From Melastoma dodecandrum (taxonomy: Eukaryota > Streptophyta > Magnoliopsida > Myrtales > Melastomataceae), in assembly GCA_029817715.1 (NCBI GenBank), contig JARUPY010000465.1, forward strand, positions 3,151,501 to 3,215,500: DNA of 64,000 bases. The letters run 5' to 3'. A model generated the notes under the pieces. It was not told the DNA's origin. It saw nothing but the letters and a program-made list of their open reading frames with translations, and ran no database searches. Both the position numbers and the translations under genes were made by a program. Each line of letters opens with the position of its first letter. Within the stretch, counting starts at the first letter, position 1. Positions 1 through 11,778 of the stretch are shown here, in pieces.

Positions 1-2
1 CA

Positions 3-107
3 TCCTCTGCTATCGAAGGAAGGGGACCTCGTTTCTGCTGGCGTGAGGATGAGAACGTCGCGTTCGGGTTCCGCCGGGGCAGGGTGTTTCAGGCCATTAT
101 AGATTAA
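3..107 (+). CDS. possible 3' end of an unidentified gene, truncated by the window edge
   Basis: Reading from base 3, one frame stays open for 34 codons to a TAA at 105-107. The predicted tail is arginine- and aromatic-rich and ends FRRGRVFQAIID. Local GC content is well above the AT-rich sequence that follows, which fits a terminal exon. I do not recognise the family. A chance open frame at the window border is a real alternative; only sequence to the left would decide. Confidence 0.25.
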   Translation, partial: SSAIEGRGPRFCWREDENVAFGFRRGRVFQAIID

Positions 108-1924
108 ATTCTCGAGGTGTTTTGTTTTAGAAATGTCCCGATGCCTCCTTGGGAAACGTGCGGAACCCCTCGACATTTTTTCTTTTTTGGGGGGTCCGAC
201 GTTCTTACCAAGGTCAAATCTTGTTAATTTGGGCCCAAAGTGGTCGGCGTAATAAAATGGGCCAAGCCAACATATTTGAAAAACGGGCCCATAGCAGTAA
301 ACAAGCGAAAACTGGACATAGCCCACTAAATACAAGTAGTAACAAATACACAAAATTGTATATCCTGCCGCTACACAGTTATGGTTCTTCTATTATGATG
401 CGTATGTAGTTCGATTCATTCTCGTCAAACGACGCCCTAGAAATATGCTAGGGATTTGAATAATAAGCTCCCCCCCACCGCGCGCTCTCGTCGACGACCG
501 GGACACTCACTACAAAGTAATCGTAGCCTACAAAAAAAAAACTTGTTGATGGACTCATGGTAATCGAGGGAGTTTATGCAATGTTAGTGGAGAACTTATA
601 GACGTTGTGAATATAAAAGAAAACTATATCAAAGTGAAAATCTTGATAATTCTTACTATTGCTTGCTTTCTTATATCCAAATCGAGGATTAAGGACAAAT
701 TTGTGCGGTTTTAAATTTTTGTTTTAGAAATAGGAGTGTGCAAATTGAATGCCATATATTAAAAACCTCGCTATTTAATATAAAAACCTTGAAGACAATA
801 CAACCTGGCTTGTACCCCCACCCCATGTTCTCTTCATTTAATTTGGAGGGGGGAAATTAATTGTTTCGATATGATCCTCTGGATCATTCAGTCCCCTCGT
901 GTATATATGTATTCATTTTTTTTATAAAAAAAAATAATGGTTTGTTCTCCCAACAATGAGAACAGACATAGCTTTCATCACATGCCCTTTTCCTCAGGCA
1001 AATGTAATTTAAAAATAAAACCAAAGAGATCTTTTTAATCATTTAATTTGAGAAACATAGAAGAGCTTCACCAAAAAAAAAAAAAAAACAAACAAACAAA
1101 CAAACAGGATATGGCGCCTCCATTGAGATGGGAAATTTTTTGTGACAGGGAAATCTTGTCTCCATAAATTAAGCACTCTCAAATCTATATCACCCCGGAA
1201 ATAAATAAATGAATAAATTTAAGCCATTATTTCGTGCTCGTGGACATGTCAATTTTCCTAAGATACCAACGTAGACACTACAATATCAATTAGAGTGGCA
1301 TTAATTAGTATCAAAACAACAAGATAATAATGATCAAAAGTTGAACAATTTCCATTGTCCTCCAATTTGTGGAGTAGCACTACCCAAAAATTAATTTGTT
1401 TGTCCCATATAATATTTTATACATAAATATAATAATCGGGTCAGAAGCTGACATATAACCAACCAGATATTAAATACCCACCATCAATAAATAACTTATG
1501 GAGGGAGGAGGGGAAGAGGGGAAAAAGACCGCAATGGCCAATTCAATGCAATACAGTATAAAAAAAAAAAACAATCATACTAAATTTAATAATTGTAACG
1601 TAGCTATGGGACCTCAACAATTGAATTCTTACAAACACAAAGAATTATTAAATTTCATATCATCATCATCATCATCCATCGAAAGATCTGAGAAAAATTG
1701 AATTAAGTGCCGGGAGACAAACAGTCTTCTTACAAGGGTTTGACTGACCACCCTAAAGTAATGCTCGAAACAGGGCGACCTGAGTCCTGGCATGGCACGG
1801 TAAGGACGCCATAGCGGAATTTCGGAATGTTGAAGGGTACTCGGTTGCGGTCGACTATATGCTAAGTGGGCTTTACTGGAGGTTTCATACAAATTTATAT
1901 GTACTAAGTTTATTGGCGTAGCCC
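108..1924. other. intergenic, AT-rich, no gene seen
   Basis: Open frames here are short and low in complexity. There is an A-rich tract near 1070-1105 and an ATC microsatellite at about 1659-1678. The last few hundred bases probably include the 3' UTR of the MYB gene on the minus strand. Confidence 0.5.
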
Positions 1925-3519
1925 CTAGAACATTGGAGATTCGGATGGGGAAGAATTGACGAAGTTGAGGATACTGTCCCAATAGTTCTTGTTGTCCTCG
2001 CAGGACTCGGCGCCGTGCCCGGTTCCCGTCCTGCCACCTCTATCTGTATCATCGTCTCCGCCATCATCTGACATGCTACGGTCCCCGGAACTTTTGAGAA
2101 GTAGACTGGTGAACCCTTCCTCCGTTTGGCTCTCCATATGATAACTTCCGGTCGCGTCGTCCGGGATCCACGGACCTTCAAGCCCCGACATTGTGATTTC
2201 GTGGAAGATGGCTGTGAATGGGGCAGTGTTCCCGATACCATCCTTGATTTCCTCAAAACTGATTGAATCCGAACCCCCTAGCCCTTTCCAATCATTCTCT
2301 CCTTCTTGCTTGATTAGGGTGGGATCAGAAGACGACCTGGATGCCCCAACGAACTCGATCATTTGCTTGGAATGTCGACGGACGGAGTTGTTGGTTACTC
2401 CATGCGTACCATCGGATAATGTTAGAGTCGATGTTGGGGACTCGAGGTCACCACCATTCCCTATCCCAGGCACCCCCTTAGGGCTGCCATTTCTCGACTG
2501 AGAGGATGACCCCATCCATGATTTGAATGCAACCAGAGGCCCGCTGGGGTTCCGCTGATGCTTGAGCGATTGCGAGCGGAGCTTGGACTCCCTGGCGAGC
2601 CTTGCTTCGGCTTCTAACCGGGCGCTCTCCCACTGAGCCATATGGCTAAGCTTCGCAGCGCTCTTAGACTGGCCATCGCTCGAGTGTAGGGCGTCATTCT
2701 TGGGCTTGTGAGTGACGGGGTCGATCCCCATCTTAGTTAGGCGTTTCTTCAGGTGAGTGTTCCAATAGTTCTTGATCTCATTGTCCGTTCTCTTGGGCAA
2801 GTGTGTTGCAATGGCCGACCACCTTCAAACAAAACACATTAAAATATATATCTCATCAAAATGTACCAAATATAATTCATCAAATGAATCTTATCTTCGC
2901 CTTCAATTTTCTGACAAACGAAATGACTTCTATCTTCGTCAAATCGCGAAATATTCCTGGGCGGAACTCGATTTCTTGTCAGAACATCAAATTTAAAAGC
3001 CACGATAAATAAACAAAATTAAGTAATGGTGGGGTGAAATTATGATAAGATAATAAAAAAAAAGTTTCAGAATTCTCTCAATAAGACCAAACGGAGCATC
3101 GACCATTCGAGATCTAATTAATGAATAAATAAAATGGATGAGCTTGTTAACCTGTTGCCAAGGAGGGCATGGAGTTGAATTATGGTCTGTTCTTCTTGCA
3201 AGCTGAATTTCCCTCTCTTGATATCAGGCCTCAGGTAATTAGTCCACCTTAGCCTGCAGCTCTTCCCGCACCTTTCCAGTCCTTCAATTTCCAAAGACAA
3301 ACAAACATCTCAATTCAACACTTTACATTTAACCCCACATATTCTAACCCGCCGTTCTTGAAACGATAACAATTCGAAGTGTTCACCTGCTTTAGAAGGC
3401 AAGGACCGCCAACTCCCATGTCCGTGTTCCTCGATGTAGGCCAGCAGTTTCTGATCCTCCTCCGGCGTCCATGGCCCTTTCTTCAACCCCACCTTCTCGC
3501 AACAAGCCAACCTCCCCAT
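1925..3519 (-). CDS. MYB16/MYB106-like: R2R3-MYB transcription factor, MIXTA-like (MYB16/MYB106, subgroup 9)
   Basis: Exons 3387-3519, 3152-3281 and 1925-2822 give 386 aa. The first two exons are 133 and 130 bp, the classic R2R3-MYB sizes, and all borders are GT-AG. R2 begins [19 protein letters not shown] and R3 ends with [16 protein letters not shown], the DNA-contacting repeat. After the MYB domain comes [13 protein letters not shown], and at residues 150-167 the subgroup 9 signature [18 protein letters not shown], which separates this clade from other MYBs. The start is the ATG of MGRLACC; an in-frame ATG three codons upstream (MRK) would add only those residues. Known family role: nuclear activators of epidermal cell shaping, conical petal cells, trichomes and cuticle genes. 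A TATA-type box lies about 280 bp upstream. The N-terminal LACCEKV replaces the more usual SPCCDKV. Clade is firm; MYB16 versus MYB106 is not resolved. Confidence 0.93.
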
Positions 3520-3799
3520 CTTCCTCACTGCAATGCCGATTGAAGACCCGTCCCGACAAACTCTCCCTCCTAAGCGTCGGCAATGTGGCGATTCCTTACG
3601 CGACGCATGAATCCGACAATGGAGGACGCGGGAGTGTTGACAAGGGTTTGTGCTTGGTAATAGAGAAATGGGCAGAGAAGAAGGGTCGGCGACAAAGTAG
3701 GGATAGAGACTTGAATTCGGGAGGGGGTGGGTCTTGATGCGACCGTGCCTGCCTTGTGTTTCGTGTTTGTGTCTCAGTGTGCATAGTGTGTTGTGTGCA

Positions 3800-3807
3800 T
3801 TTATATA
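3800..3807 (-). promoter_or_regulatory. TATA-like box of the MIXTA-like MYB gene
   Basis: The minus strand reads TATATAAA 281 bp upstream of the ATG at 3519. This would give a 5' UTR of roughly 250 nt. Position and match to the plant TATA consensus are the only support. Confidence 0.45.
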
Positions 3808-3819
3808 AAGATTGGCCTA

Positions 3820-6800
3820 TTGCTTCGTGAGCAATGCCTCTTCTCTTCTTTTAAAAAATTTGTTTTCTTTCTGAATAAAGTCGTGTGTTTGTGTTGACTT
3901 GGGATTGGCACACATTGGAAAAGCTTTCTTTGGGTTGGGGAAAAAAGTTAAACAAGAGGTAGTTCGTGGAGAGATTAAAGGGTCCAAATATTTCCTTTGT
4001 GCATCCTTTTCAAAATTGAATTTAATGCCGTGTTTAGGTTAATTTAGTCGGGTTGGATTCATTGGAATTACTCCAAAGTTGGTGTTCTTGCGGTTGGAAT
4101 CGTAAATGAGTCCCGCCTGGCTCAGCATCACCAAGGCCGCATTAGGCCCCGGATAAGATGGTTGCGCATGGTTCATGTCTATTGTAGGAAGGTTATCGTT
4201 CCGTGACGCGTATGGCAACGGCCGACGTCAGTCATTCCTCTGCTTTGAAGCGATAGATAAAATGACTCGGATTCCTCGTCGAGTCGAACCAAACTGAATG
4301 CATGATAAGAGAGTGAATTCGAATCGGGATTTTGTGTGTGTGTGTGTGGCTCCCCCCACCATGAATTATTATTGGCCTTGAATAGGCATTACAGCTTTTT
4401 TATCATATAACAAAAAAAAAAAAACCATAGTATTTACTCCCCTGCCAGAAAAGGTTGATGGTCTTAAATCACGAACTGAGATTGATGAAAGGGGGACCTC
4501 CAGTCAAGCCCTTAAGCCATCTTCCTACTTGAAGGTACTTCTACATGAAGATCATAAACATTTTTGGAGTTCGTCTCTTTTCTTTTCTTTTCCTTTAGGG
4601 TTTGAATCCTTGGTTTTGTGCTGCCCATGATATCATATGTCATATAACCCTTCCACGGGAAGACGTGGATATTCCTAGACCATGCGAAGTGATTCTCTCC
4701 AAGCTTTGTACGTGATTCCTCTTCGAAACAGAGGTAGCTAGTCGGTTGGTGTCATCGATGAAGACGAGCTGGAGGCGCCTTACAAACACTCGCGCATGCG
4801 CGCACACACACACACCCGGCCCGAGTTTTGTTATGGAACGTGCTAAGACTAGTAGAGGCGATGGCTAAGAACCCGAAAGAAAGACAAAAGGCGAAAGGGG
4901 ACCCCAGTTGGTTTGACAAGGCCCAACAAAAGTATTGAAGATCTAATTTATTGCAGTGTTGCGTGAGTGGGGGCGATACCTTAGTCACTGACGAGTCATC
5001 TAAGATCTGTACCCGACAACATTAAGATGAACGGGGAAAAAGAAAAGAAAATTATTAACCGAGTCTTCTCGAGGTAAAACGGTATATACACCAAATCACA
5101 TAATGTATCTTCAAGCTATCTGACTGACCTAAGCAGCTGGATTTTTCTTTGATAACTATGTAATATCATTCGCGATGAAGATGCAGTTAAGAGCGATGAC
5201 ATCGCCGTGGCGTGAAGTTCCGTGATTCAATGATCTTATAGGCGAATTCACTAGCACTATTAACTTATGTCAGCATAACTTTATTGTGTACATAAGAGGA
5301 GAGGACAATGCATTACATTAATGGAGAGGGGGGGGGGGGGGTCATTGCCAGCTACAGCCAATATGTGAAATGGTCCAAAACCATGGTAGTAAATGAATCA
5401 CTCTCCCCCCTCTCCTCGTTCTCCACTTGTCTATTTCTTACTCGAAGAACATGGCCTGAATTTAAATGCAAACAAAAGGCAGGCTATTGAAAAAAAAAGG
5501 TGTTTACTGCACACACTTTTTATCTTCTTCGAATATGTCGTATTAACCGTGGCTCGTATACGTAGCGTATCCCCAAAAATATATATTTGTACATAAAATT
5601 TGAAAGTAATTTAATGGCCGCCTTATTTGTGTAGTAATAAATTTTATGGCTGTGGAATATTTTTTTTTTTAAAAAAGGGAGAGATTAAAAAATGGAGGTG
5701 TGTCCCCACGTCGCTAAGAAATTATCAACCGAAGATTTGTCCCTTGCATTACCTTCAACCTAAGTGACTGAAATGACAATCATTTAAATGCCGAGGGACC
5801 ATTTATCCATTTATTTTACCTATTGCAACCGACAGTGCGTACAAAAAGTCAATCGCCAGATCAATTATCATGAACCGAACCTCAAATTTATGCGTCAAAA
5901 GAAAGGGGATCTGTGTAGGACGGTGTCGAGGATGGACACGTCGGCACCACGTTATTGGGCCATTTTGGCCCATACCATATTTGGGCCTAACAGGAGGCCC
6001 ATCTATCATCTGGCCCGGCCTTACTGTCGGAGAACATGGATTCATGAAGATAAGACTTCGATGATTTTACGGGATTAAGAGGTTGTGTGCATTTTGGTTA
6101 TGGGGTGATTCGTTTCCGATTCCTTAACATGCGAAAAGAAGACCCTGAGTTGGGGGTTTGCGGTTTTGCCTACGGAAATAGATGATTCATCGAGAGACCC
6201 ACGTGATGATGCGACGGTGTCGCGGGTGGCTCGTAAGAGGATTTCGCAGGCGAAAAATGGCATGGTGTTGGAAGAGAAGTCACTCTCGTCTTTCCTTCCT
6301 TCGGCTCGCGAAGCGGGATGAGATAAGGAGTCGGACGAGGTAACGGAACGACTTAATCTACCCCGATTAAGGAAATGAATCGGTTTGACTCTCTCTCCTC
6401 AGGAATTCTCTAATTGTGTTAAACAACATTGTTCACTTCCTTCTTATCTATGAGGGGTTACCCTCCCATTTTCATAACCCTACGGCCCGATAAATAACTC
6501 CCCGTCATTATCTCGATCCCGTCTAAGGAAATCCTGCTCTGGACGTAACAATGTATCTGAATCGCAGTTCGAGCTAGAGCTACGTGTCAATATCATGTTG
6601 GTAGAAAGGCGGTTGAGTTTGCGAAACCCTTCATAGACAAAGATGAGACCAACTTTTATCTTTAGAAGTTGTGTGTACTACTAAGTTGATCAATTTGACA
6701 ATTTGATATTTGATTAATGTTTTGTATGATTTACAGAAATGTTTTGGTTGGTGGACTAACCTTAAAGTTGAACATCAACCCCATCAATTCCGACCCATAT

Positions 6801-7024
6801 GTTGTTATCATCGCAGTAATACATCGAATTAGTTTTTCCAGGATTTCATATTAGGACAAAACTTTAGGCCATCCGAACTGGGCAAATAGAGAGACGAGTA
6901 TTTGCTAGATATTTTGTATGATCCTGGTTTCAGTCACAACTTATGTGATGTAATAATATCATCTTCTACCTTAAATAAAGATTATAAATTATGTACTAGT
7001 GATAATGACTCCACAACCAAATGT
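3820..7024. other. intergenic between MYB and NAC genes
   Basis: No supported gene. It holds a GT repeat near 4336-4350, a CA repeat near 4801-4815, a 14-base G run at 5328-5341 and A/T homopolymers. The 3' UTR of the NAC gene probably occupies the right edge. Confidence 0.5.
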
Positions 7025-8107
7025 TCAGTACTGCCAATAACAATCAATATCAACTCGTTCATGGTGCTGAGGATGACCTCCTCCGTTGATTATGTCGAAG
7101 CATGACGCTGCTGGGGCGAATTCCCCCCTCAGTTGGTTTGTACTGTAACTCTGCTGCATCAACAGATGCAGGATCGACGAATCCTGCTGGTTTTCTGAAC
7201 TCTGTGTCCCGACGATTACATTTGACGCCGGAGAGTCCTCGTGTTGCAGAGTGTTGGCGGTTGCCGCGTCCTCAACAAGGTCAGAGAAGCAGGCCACGTG
7301 AGACGTGCACGCGTCGCCCACCCCGGCCGTGGTTGTGACACTGTTGCAGTTGTATGGGGAGGAGACTGTTGGCGGTGGGAGGACGGATGTTGCGTTTGGT
7401 GATTTGTTTGGCCGGATCAATCCAGGAAATTCGATCCTTTTCCCTCCTGTCGTCTTCTGAAATACCCTGCAGATCACCCATTCATTCTGCAAATCGGATG
7501 TAATCATCACATTACCGGGCGCATCAACTAAGAAAGCTCGTTGAGCGAACATTATTGCCTTACCTTAGAGTACTGATGGAAGTTACAAGACAAAGGGCCC
7601 TCGAGCCGGTACTCGTGCATGACCCAGTTGGTCTTGACCCCCTTGGGAGCTCTCCCCTTGTAGAACACAAGTGTCTTCTTCATCCCGACTAACGCCTTCA
7701 TCCGATAGATCTCCTTGTCCTTCCCCGTCGCTTTCCAATACCCCGCGTCGGTCGCTCTGTTCGTCCTGAGTCCTGTCGGGTACTTCCTGTCTTTCACGCA
7801 GAAGAAGTACCACTCCTTCTCTCCCATCTTCGCCCTCCCTAGATCAGAAAACACGAGGATGAAATTCATTCTCCTTTACCCAATAAACATCGGTTATTAT
7901 TCTAGCACCCTTACATGGCAATTCCCACGGCTCAACTCTGTTCAGGTCGACCTCGCCAATGGCCCTAGTGGGGAAACCGCGGTCGAGCACCTTCGGCGAC
8001 AAGTAATGAGTTATAAGCTCCTCGTCGGTAGGGTGAAATCGGAACCCGGGAGGCAGCTCGAACGAGTCGCCTTCTTCTTCCTGCGGGCGGATCGGATAAT
8101 TCTCCAT
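7025..8107 (-). CDS. NAC-domain transcription factor (NAM/ORE1-like) with a miR164-like site
   Basis: Exons 7915-8107, 7564-7838 and 7025-7486 give 309 aa; all introns are GT-AG and lie at the usual NAC positions. The NAC domain covers residues ~17-168: subdomain [72 protein letters not shown]. This is the sequence-specific DNA-binding and dimerisation fold. The C-terminal half is divergent, as in the family, and ends YWQY. Residues ~219-225 (HVACFSD) coincide with the position and coding sense of the miR164 target site of the NAM/ORE1/NAC1 group, annotated separately. The start was placed at MENYPIRP, since 31 extra upstream residues in the open frame show no NAC similarity. Likely roles by family are organ boundary, senescence or root development. 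The exact clade is uncertain. Confidence 0.92.
7282..7302 (-). promoter_or_regulatory. miR164-like target site inside the NAC coding sequence
   Basis: On the mRNA strand the 21 nt read CTCACGTGGCCTGCTTCTCTG. Against the complement of miR164 as I remember it, 16 of 21 positions match. The differences are two probable G:U pairs at miRNA positions 1-2, one internal mismatch at position 13 and two at the miRNA 3' end. The 10-11 cleavage region is fully paired. Known miR164 targets carry the site at this place in the C-terminal region. Weak seed pairing makes regulation possible but not certain. Confidence 0.5.
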
Positions 8108-8199
8108 GAGGGTTTTCGGGAGAAAGAGGTTAAAAGATCCCTTGGAAAATCTTAAGCGTTTGAAGGAGGGTAAGGGGTCACGTATAAATAGTCGTTCTG

Positions 8200-11100
8200 T
8201 CAAAGGAACGCATTATCGGACGAGGATTGCGTGCTCTGCAAGGAAACGCACCAAAAGTTGGCAAGTTCGAGGTCGAGTCCTCGAAGATTCAGGCGTACCG
8301 CGGTCGAGTCCCTAGAACTAGTAAAACCGAGTGTCCGCGGGGCACCCGGCCATACTAAGACATTAGTAGGTTCACATAAAAGCGATGGGTGGGGAATTAG
8401 GCTTAGGTAAGGGAGAAGTCACTGTGTTAGTTGTCATCAGGTTAACCAAAGTCATCTACTATTACCAAGATAAGATCATCACTAAACTAAATATATCTTC
8501 TTACACTTGAGAAATAAATGAACGATGAAGGTTCGCCTCACCCCATTTCCAGGACTCAGACTGAGAAAGTGAAAAATGGAAGTTTTTTTAAAAAAGATGC
8601 TGCTGTCAGTGTCACTTGCAACTCCCCACGTTTTATGGGTCAAATATGTTGTAAGGAAGTTTTTATTGTAATGAAAAAGGAAAACAATGTAAACTGGAGG
8701 GGACAAACTCCTGAAATCCCTAAATTTGTTCGTGGAGTTCGAAAGGGACTTCGTGCTAATAGTTGTTGTTTTATCCCTAAGTTAAACAGTCAAATTCCGT
8801 AGATATTTTCATCCCACGAACGTCGATCATTGATAACACATGATGTATATAATCTTCCGAGTAAGGGAAGTAGGACACATTTTTTTCTGTTGAATTGCCA
8901 GGAAATTGGATTACCGTCAGACAAACGAAGAGAAGGAGAGTCTCACAAAACTCATTATCCTCCAAACAACATTGCTCAACACATGATAAAGCACTAGGCA
9001 GATGGTCACGTTAAACTCGTGCAGATAACGACGACTTCCCGGTAGGGCTTGTGCTCACGGTCGAGTATGTTTTTATCCGCATTCTTACGCGTGTTCCTAA
9101 AACGAACCATTGTCGAAACCAGCTCGCAGCAAATCCGGCTCAAATCAGATTGTCGACGCGGATGCATATGTATAACCACCGGATCCCCGATCCACGCCCT
9201 AAATGTAAACGAATGCCATATGAACACTTTCATGAACGAAAATATAATAATAAATGTTAGAAAACAAGGTAACCTTTTATTCCTGCGCGTGGGAATAAAA
9301 CTTTTAGGATTTTTTTGTTTTTTTTTTTTGGGGGGGGGGGGGGAGAGGAATTTGATTCGTATCGGCAACTCCAACTCATTGATCAAAAGGGAGATGCCAT
9401 TGGTTCAGATTTCGGTCAACTCGTCTGGCTGTGATTAGTGAACCAACCCAAAACCAAAAACATATCCCTTAATTACCTCAAAATACGATAATAAAATGTC
9501 ATTTAAAATATAGTCATCAACTTGCCAAGAAAGTCTTCACTAATAGAACGTTTCTTTCCCGCGGGGGATACGTCATTACAAGTTTTAGGAATATTGTGAC
9601 CTTCCTCCTCGCTAACAATGAGCATGTTGTTCGCAACTCCATTGAACTCGAGCCTTCACAATTAATTTCGCCAGACCTGATAAATGTGGTCGGCTTCGAT
9701 GTTTCGGAGAGGAACGAACGATTCGGGACTTGACACGTTTCGATTTTATCATGGCGAACAGCGTATGCTTTGGCACGTCGTTTGGCCTGCGCCGTCTTCT
9801 GTTCCGACGTGGAGCTAAAATGACAAGAAAAATTCTCACGACAGACAACGTACTTTCATTTGCCAGAAACTGGGGGTTCGGAGCCTCGGGGACTTTCTCC
9901 ACCTCGGGATTCTGAACAAAGGTTAGGCAAATGCCCAAATTCAACGTATGACCCGACCGCACCCTACACTAATGTCCTGTTTTAATCGTGATTAGGGGGA
10001 TAGCATGTTGGATCATCACAATATCTTCATACTTCTTCGGAACCCATGTAATTAGGTGCGGAGTCTAATCAAGAGAACTGATCAAAGGCCTAAGATATCA
10101 AAGGAAGAAAAAAAAACTATAAGATCTTGTGGTTATGGCTTCCCTGATCCACCACCAAGGGAGTTTGGTACGAACGAAGAAGAAAGATCCAATTAGACCA
10201 GCTCAACTAGAGCAAAAACCAAAAAGGACAATGAATGAGGCAATGGGGGGTGATCCTAAACTAGGAAAACCTTATCAAAGACCCCTTGAAGTGAAGGCAT
10301 GTTCCATAAGATGAGGCAGCGACGCCCCTCCCTCCCTTTGTTTGTTCTTCTGTTTTGTCTTTATTTATAATCAAGGACAATAATTGAAGCATAATTTATT
10401 GTTACATTACTTTAATATTTCGATAATCCCATCAGGATAAGATTGATTATTTCACTTCTCCTAAGACACGGGTCTTTGACGGTGTGCATTCCCTTACCCC
10501 TTGTCGTAGTGTGGTAATACTTTATTGACATATTCGTCACGGGGTCCCATCATATAATAAAAAAAAAAAATTCATAATCACATGTACAAAATATGTGCGT
10601 TCTCCCTGTACTCGGTGTTAATGTGAAACGAATATTAGTATATATGAAATTTCCAAGACTTTTTCCTGCAAAAAGTTTGGCTTTGGAGAAAAAAATGGCT
10701 AAAAAAGGTGCGGCATCTACCGAACTCGAAATTGTGTGGAAAGAGGGGAGTAGATATTTGGCTGGTTTGCAACTATTACAACCCTCCCATGAGTTCCTAT
10801 TTTCCTCCTCTATCGAAAACGACGCGAGTTTAGTAACATAAATTTCATGTGGGGTTTTGATTTTGAAGTTAACATTCCATCGTATCTCTTGGTTTTAGAA
10901 CAAAACCTACGAGTTTTGTTTGGTAGATAGAATGGAATACATATGAGACTTAAGTTTTTTAAGAGTAATCGCATGCTTTAATCTTTTCTTAGAGGAATTA
11001 ATTTTCTTGATGTTGGACTTTTTTTTTTGGCTATAAGTTGACTCAGCTAGCTTGCCGCAAAGACAAGTGAATATGCCCTCTCTAACCTAACGGTTGGCAG

Positions 11101-11778
11101 TAAAGAGTAATCTCGATAAATTTCGAATTATTACTATATTATATCAAAATATTGATATTAAAAGTCTTGCATTTTAAGTTAAATTAGTTCGGATTAAATA
11201 TATAAAACCATTTAAATATATATTTAAATTAGCGAAATCAACGACGCCCAAATAATACGTCCATGTGAATAAGTTAAGTATATGAATGCGACCTTTTTTA
11301 CTCGCTCGTAGGATGCTCGTTAATGCCATGCCAGATCACGTCCTAATCTATCACGTGACATATTTCTCATTTACTTAGACACAATAAGACAACACACATG
11401 AAACTTTAAGGTCGTGTTTTCTTCTAATGTCGGACTAGAAGGTATCAATAACAGGGCTCCTCATCGGTGCCCCTTCTGGCAATGTCGGACTACACCACGC
11501 CTTTTGACGTGGTCTGGGATGCATTCGTTGTGGTCCTTCAAAGATTCGCATAATGCTGTATTTTATATCCAAACAGGTACTTGGATTGGATGTGGGTGTA
11601 ACATTATTAAATTGGCTTATGGGTTTGGGCTTTGCCAATACAGATTATGGCGGGCCCATAAGAAAAAGCCCACATTGTTGATTGCTTGTCCCCGCGATGT
11701 AATAAGATTCCACACGACTCTGTCCGAATCCTTGTACTTGGCTGCACTTTTTTTGGACCGGTAGGCTGCGCACTTTGG
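8200..11778. other. intergenic; no gene supported
   Basis: The NAC promoter is at the left edge. The rest holds only short unsupported open frames, a T run followed by a 14-base G run near 9320-9343, and AT-rich stretches at 11,100-11,250. Nothing recognisable was seen on either strand. Confidence 0.5.
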
